Assembly: GCA_900769565.1 (NCBI GenBank)
Contig: CAAGHC010000038.1
Location: 1 to 6,608 of the forward strand
Origin: Clostridia bacterium
GTDB lineage: Bacteria; Bacillota; Clostridia; Christensenellales; Borkfalkiaceae
Reading direction: 5' to 3'
Length of the DNA stretch: 6,608 nucleotides
In this document: piece after piece, positions 4,835-6,608 of the stretch
Numbering within the stretch: the first letter of the stretch is position 1
Layout of the letters: the number at the start of each line of letters is the position of its first letter
Notes under the pieces: model-generated
What the model was told of the DNA's origin: nothing
Seen by the model: only the letters and a program-made list of their open reading frames with translations
Database searches by the model: none
Program-made: the position numbers and the translations under genes

Positions 4835-6265
4835 AATGGTTAAATCCTTTCCGTTTTGTGCTTTATTTTCTTTATTGAATTCTATATGTATTCCTTTTTG
4901 TTTAGGTATCTTATGATTGAAATAATCTACTTCTTTAATTTTTGAACTTTTACTTAAGGCTTTTATCAGTTTAGTTCCTTTGTTGTTAAAGGTTTCTTGC
5001 GGAATACTAAACTGCATTATATAGCCGTCTTTGCTAAATTCAACATTATCAATTCCATTTACTTTAACTTTTTTTGCTATTTCTAATACATAAGGTTTAA
5101 ATTTATCATTTTTAGTTTCTAGTTTTTCATAATATTTATTTAATTCATTATAGAAACTATTTAATTGCTCTTCATTCAAGTATTCAAGGTCGTCTACACC
5201 GTAAAGTTTTGCAAGGTCTTTTTCTGCTCTTTCTATATCACCTTTGCTATCTCTAATTATTTTTTGTTGTTTCTCTTCAAGGTCTTTTAAATATTCGCCA
5301 TACTCGTCTTGAAGCTTGTCAAAATCGCTTTTATCTAAACTTTTACCCTCAATTATGTCAAGTGCTTGATTAATCCATTTTTCTTGTGTGCTTGTGTCGG
5401 CTTCTTCAAGTTCTTTTAAATTAAAATGTTCTAGTTTATCAAAACTAGCTTTTTGGCTTAAACTGTCATCTGTTTTTGCTTTTTCAATTAATTCTTGAAC
5501 TTTATCAGATTTAAAATGCTTTTTAACATAGTCTTTGTCTTTGCCTATTGCTTCCGCAATTACGCTGTATGCTTCGTCTTTGCGTTTATTTTTTTGTTTT
5601 CTGTTTTCGTGTGATAATTTTGCAAAGTGTTTTAAACCCTCTTTTTTGCTCATTCCTTTAGCAATAGGAATATGCGCTCCGCTTTCGGTAGTTATCCACT
5701 CAGCAATATCTTCTAATTTTAAATAAGCATTGTCTATTTCATCTTTACTATTAATAACTATATTTGCTCTTTCATAGCGTGGATTTTCAACTAATGCCAA
5801 GTGTTGAAAGTTACCGTCAATAAATTCTAAATCAATTTTTTTGCCGTTGTGTGTTTTTGCTTGATTATCGCTAACAAAATCATAAGTACAAGATACGCTC
5901 CAACCTTGATTTTTTACAAGCTCAATTGCTTGTGTGTCCCAAATAATACCGTCGCAATAATACCACCCGTCCATATCATTGAACCAAACATTTGAAATAA
6001 CGCCTACACGCTCTTTATCTACGTTTTTGTCGGTAATTTCTTTGTGGTTGATAATTAGCGGGCAACCTACCATTGTATGTATAAATTTATCTAGCGTTTC
6101 TTTAGTAATAAGGATGTCGCCAAACTCTTGATAATGCGCTACGCCTGCTTCAATAAACCTTGAAACAAATTTGCGCCCTTTTCCTTTTTTTTCAACTGTT
6201 AAATCTTCGCCCAATTCTAAAGCACTATTTAAAACAAGTTGCTTTGTATTTTGTGATTTTAGCAT
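4391..6265 (-). CDS. DUF2213-type prohead protease with scaffold-like C-terminus and large central insertion
   Basis: This is a 624-residue protein. Residues about 30-172 match DUF2213: FVSRFIEAGVAHYQEFG, HTMVGCPLIINHKEIT, a VGVISNVWFND strand and GNFQHLALVENPRYERANIV. This family lies where the capsid maturation protease is expected; H74 and S123 or S125 (GWSVSCTYDF) are candidate catalytic residues, unproven. Residues about 184-470 are an unusual lysine/glutamate-rich, partly coiled region beginning with WITTESGAHIPIAKG, which I cannot assign. Residues about 478-624 look like a scaffold: a helix, KIIDEIGGILKDKVDEEVWR, a very acidic run (554-570), and a conserved-looking end. The ATG at 6265 abuts the TAA of the minor head gene with no gap, indicating coupling. 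It would act inside the procapsid, organising and then cleaving head proteins. The length clearly exceeds the 350-400 residues I would expect for this family. Confidence 0.8.
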   Translation of the reverse strand: MLKSQNTKQLVLNSALELGEDLTVEKKGKGRKFVSRFIEAGVAHYQEFGDILITKETLDKFIHTMVGCPLIINHKEITDKNVDKERVGVISNVWFNDMDGWYYCDGIIWDTQAIELVKNQGWSVSCTYDFVSDNQAKTHNGKKIDLEFIDGNFQHLALVENPRYERANIVINSKDEIDNAYLKLEDIAEWITTESGAHIPIAKGMSKKEGLKHFAKLSHENRKQKNKRKDEAYSVIAEAIGKDKDYVKKHFKSDKVQELIEKAKTDDSLSQKASFDKLEHFNLKELEEADTSTQEKWINQALDIIEGKSLDKSDFDKLQDEYGEYLKDLEEKQQKIIRDSKGDIERAEKDLAKLYGVDDLEYLNEEQLNSFYNELNKYYEKLETKNDKFKPYVLEIAKKVKVNGIDNVEFSKDGYIMQFSIPQETFNNKGTKLIKALSKSSKIKEVDYFNHKIPKQKGIHIEFNKENKAQNGKDLTIMTVLKDLEKFIKGIVDNACDKEEKAENEDKRKIIDEIGGILKDKVDEEVWRTIVGKIEKIAYKPSETDKADNKCKNEDDEEEEKEEKFEEEKEIAENKKAKNEDKKDKKVDNSMEDRKEAILGGSTKTQIKSFYVSQEDRVKAGEEY

Positions 6266-6608
6266 TTATCTTTTCTTTCTGTTATTCTCTAAAAATTCTT
6301 TATTAAATACGGGTATCATAAGACATCTACAATTATAAGTCTGTGCGGGGTGTCCTCTGCGTTCCTCTACTACTACCCCGTTTTTAATTCTTTGATAGTT
6401 TATTGGCGGGTCGTTAAAGGCGATTATTTTTCCATTTAATTCTTTGTGTAGTTCTCTTTCTCTGCCGTCTAGGTTAGTTTTCCATTTATAATGAGTAAAT
6501 CCCTCATCCTGATATTTTGCGGTTAAATAGCTCGTTGTAGCTATTGCGGTTTCATTTCTTGCTAAAAACTCGGCTTTGTTTCTTGACCTTACCTTATATT
6601 GCAATTGG
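6266..6608 (-). CDS. Mu F / SPP1 gp7-type minor head protein (5' truncated)
   Basis: The frame is open to the right edge of the window, so only the C-terminal part, about 113 residues, is present. It carries the Phage_Mu_F signature: RSRNKAEFLARNETAIAT helix, YKWKTNLDGRERELHKELNG (with R48, R50 and H53 counted from the TTG at 6604), then NDPP and the metal-cluster-like HPAQTYNCRCLMIP. Proteins of this family enter the procapsid with the portal and help head morphogenesis or DNA ejection. A TTG at 6604 could be read as a start, but the domain's first helix begins right there and family members are much longer, so a truncated gene is preferred. It ends in TAA directly followed by the ATG of the protease gene. 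Confidence 0.88.
   Translation of the reverse strand, partial: QLQYKVRSRNKAEFLARNETAIATTSYLTAKYQDEGFTHYKWKTNLDGRERELHKELNGKIIAFNDPPINYQRIKNGVVVEERRGHPAQTYNCRCLMIPVFNKEFLENNRKKR

Noticed and set aside
4391..4870. GAA/AAA-rich stretch of the scaffold region considered as a DNA repeat array
   Set aside because: The repetition is irregular and codon-driven (acidic and basic runs in the protein); no unit repeats exactly with constant spacing.
4668..5726. Plus-strand frames at 4668-4916 and 5535-5726 with hydrophobic, TM-like translations
   Set aside because: The hydrophobic look comes from the reverse complement of Lys/Glu-rich codons in the protease-scaffold gene; no ribosome sites and no domains are seen.

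Overview
This window is a piece of a tailed-phage or prophage genome: most of a head-assembly and head-to-tail connector module, almost all of it on the minus strand. The DNA is AT-rich, and most start codons have purine-rich Shine-Dalgarno sites (AAGGAGT, AGGAAGGA, AGAGGGGA). This suggests a low-GC bacterial host that uses Shine-Dalgarno initiation. Genes end in TAA or TAG, and tryptophan is read from TGG, so nothing points to a variant code. The host cannot be named from this sequence, and nothing shows whether the element is a free phage or an integrated prophage.

Read in transcription order (minus strand, right to left), the layout is: the C-terminal part of a Mu F/SPP1 gp7-type minor head protein (6608-6266); a 624-residue DUF2213-type prohead protease with a scaffold-like tail and a large unrecognised central region (6265-4391); a capsid cement/decoration protein (4372-3893); a DUF2184-type major capsid protein (3871-2846); a small coiled-coil protein with an HeH/LEM-like segment (2820-2413); a hairpin; a DUF4054-type head-tail connector carrying a small CBM-like insertion (2339-1773); a virion-morphogenesis/tail-completion protein (1671-1087); a 54-residue four-cysteine protein (1082-918); a second hairpin and a promoter-like sequence; a connector-type protein (841-446); and the first 33 codons of another minus-strand gene that runs off the left edge (99-1), possibly a neck/terminator protein. 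Together these genes would build the procapsid, mature it by proteolysis, decorate it, and form the neck to which the tail attaches.

Two items run against this operon on the plus strand. One is a convincing moron-like gene (146-427) with its own extended -10 promoter and strong ribosome binding site. It encodes a membrane-anchored cysteine-rich protein whose Cys motifs echo those of the 54-residue protein on the other strand. The other is a doubtful 31-codon single-TM peptide (1681-1776) filling the gap between two structural genes.

The points most worth a second look are the antisense moron, the paired cysteine-motif proteins, the roughly 290-residue unexplained segment inside the protease-scaffold protein, and a possible internal start that would make a separate scaffold. 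No stretch over 300 bases is left without a gene. No tRNA, rRNA, CRISPR array, insertion sequence or attachment site was seen.
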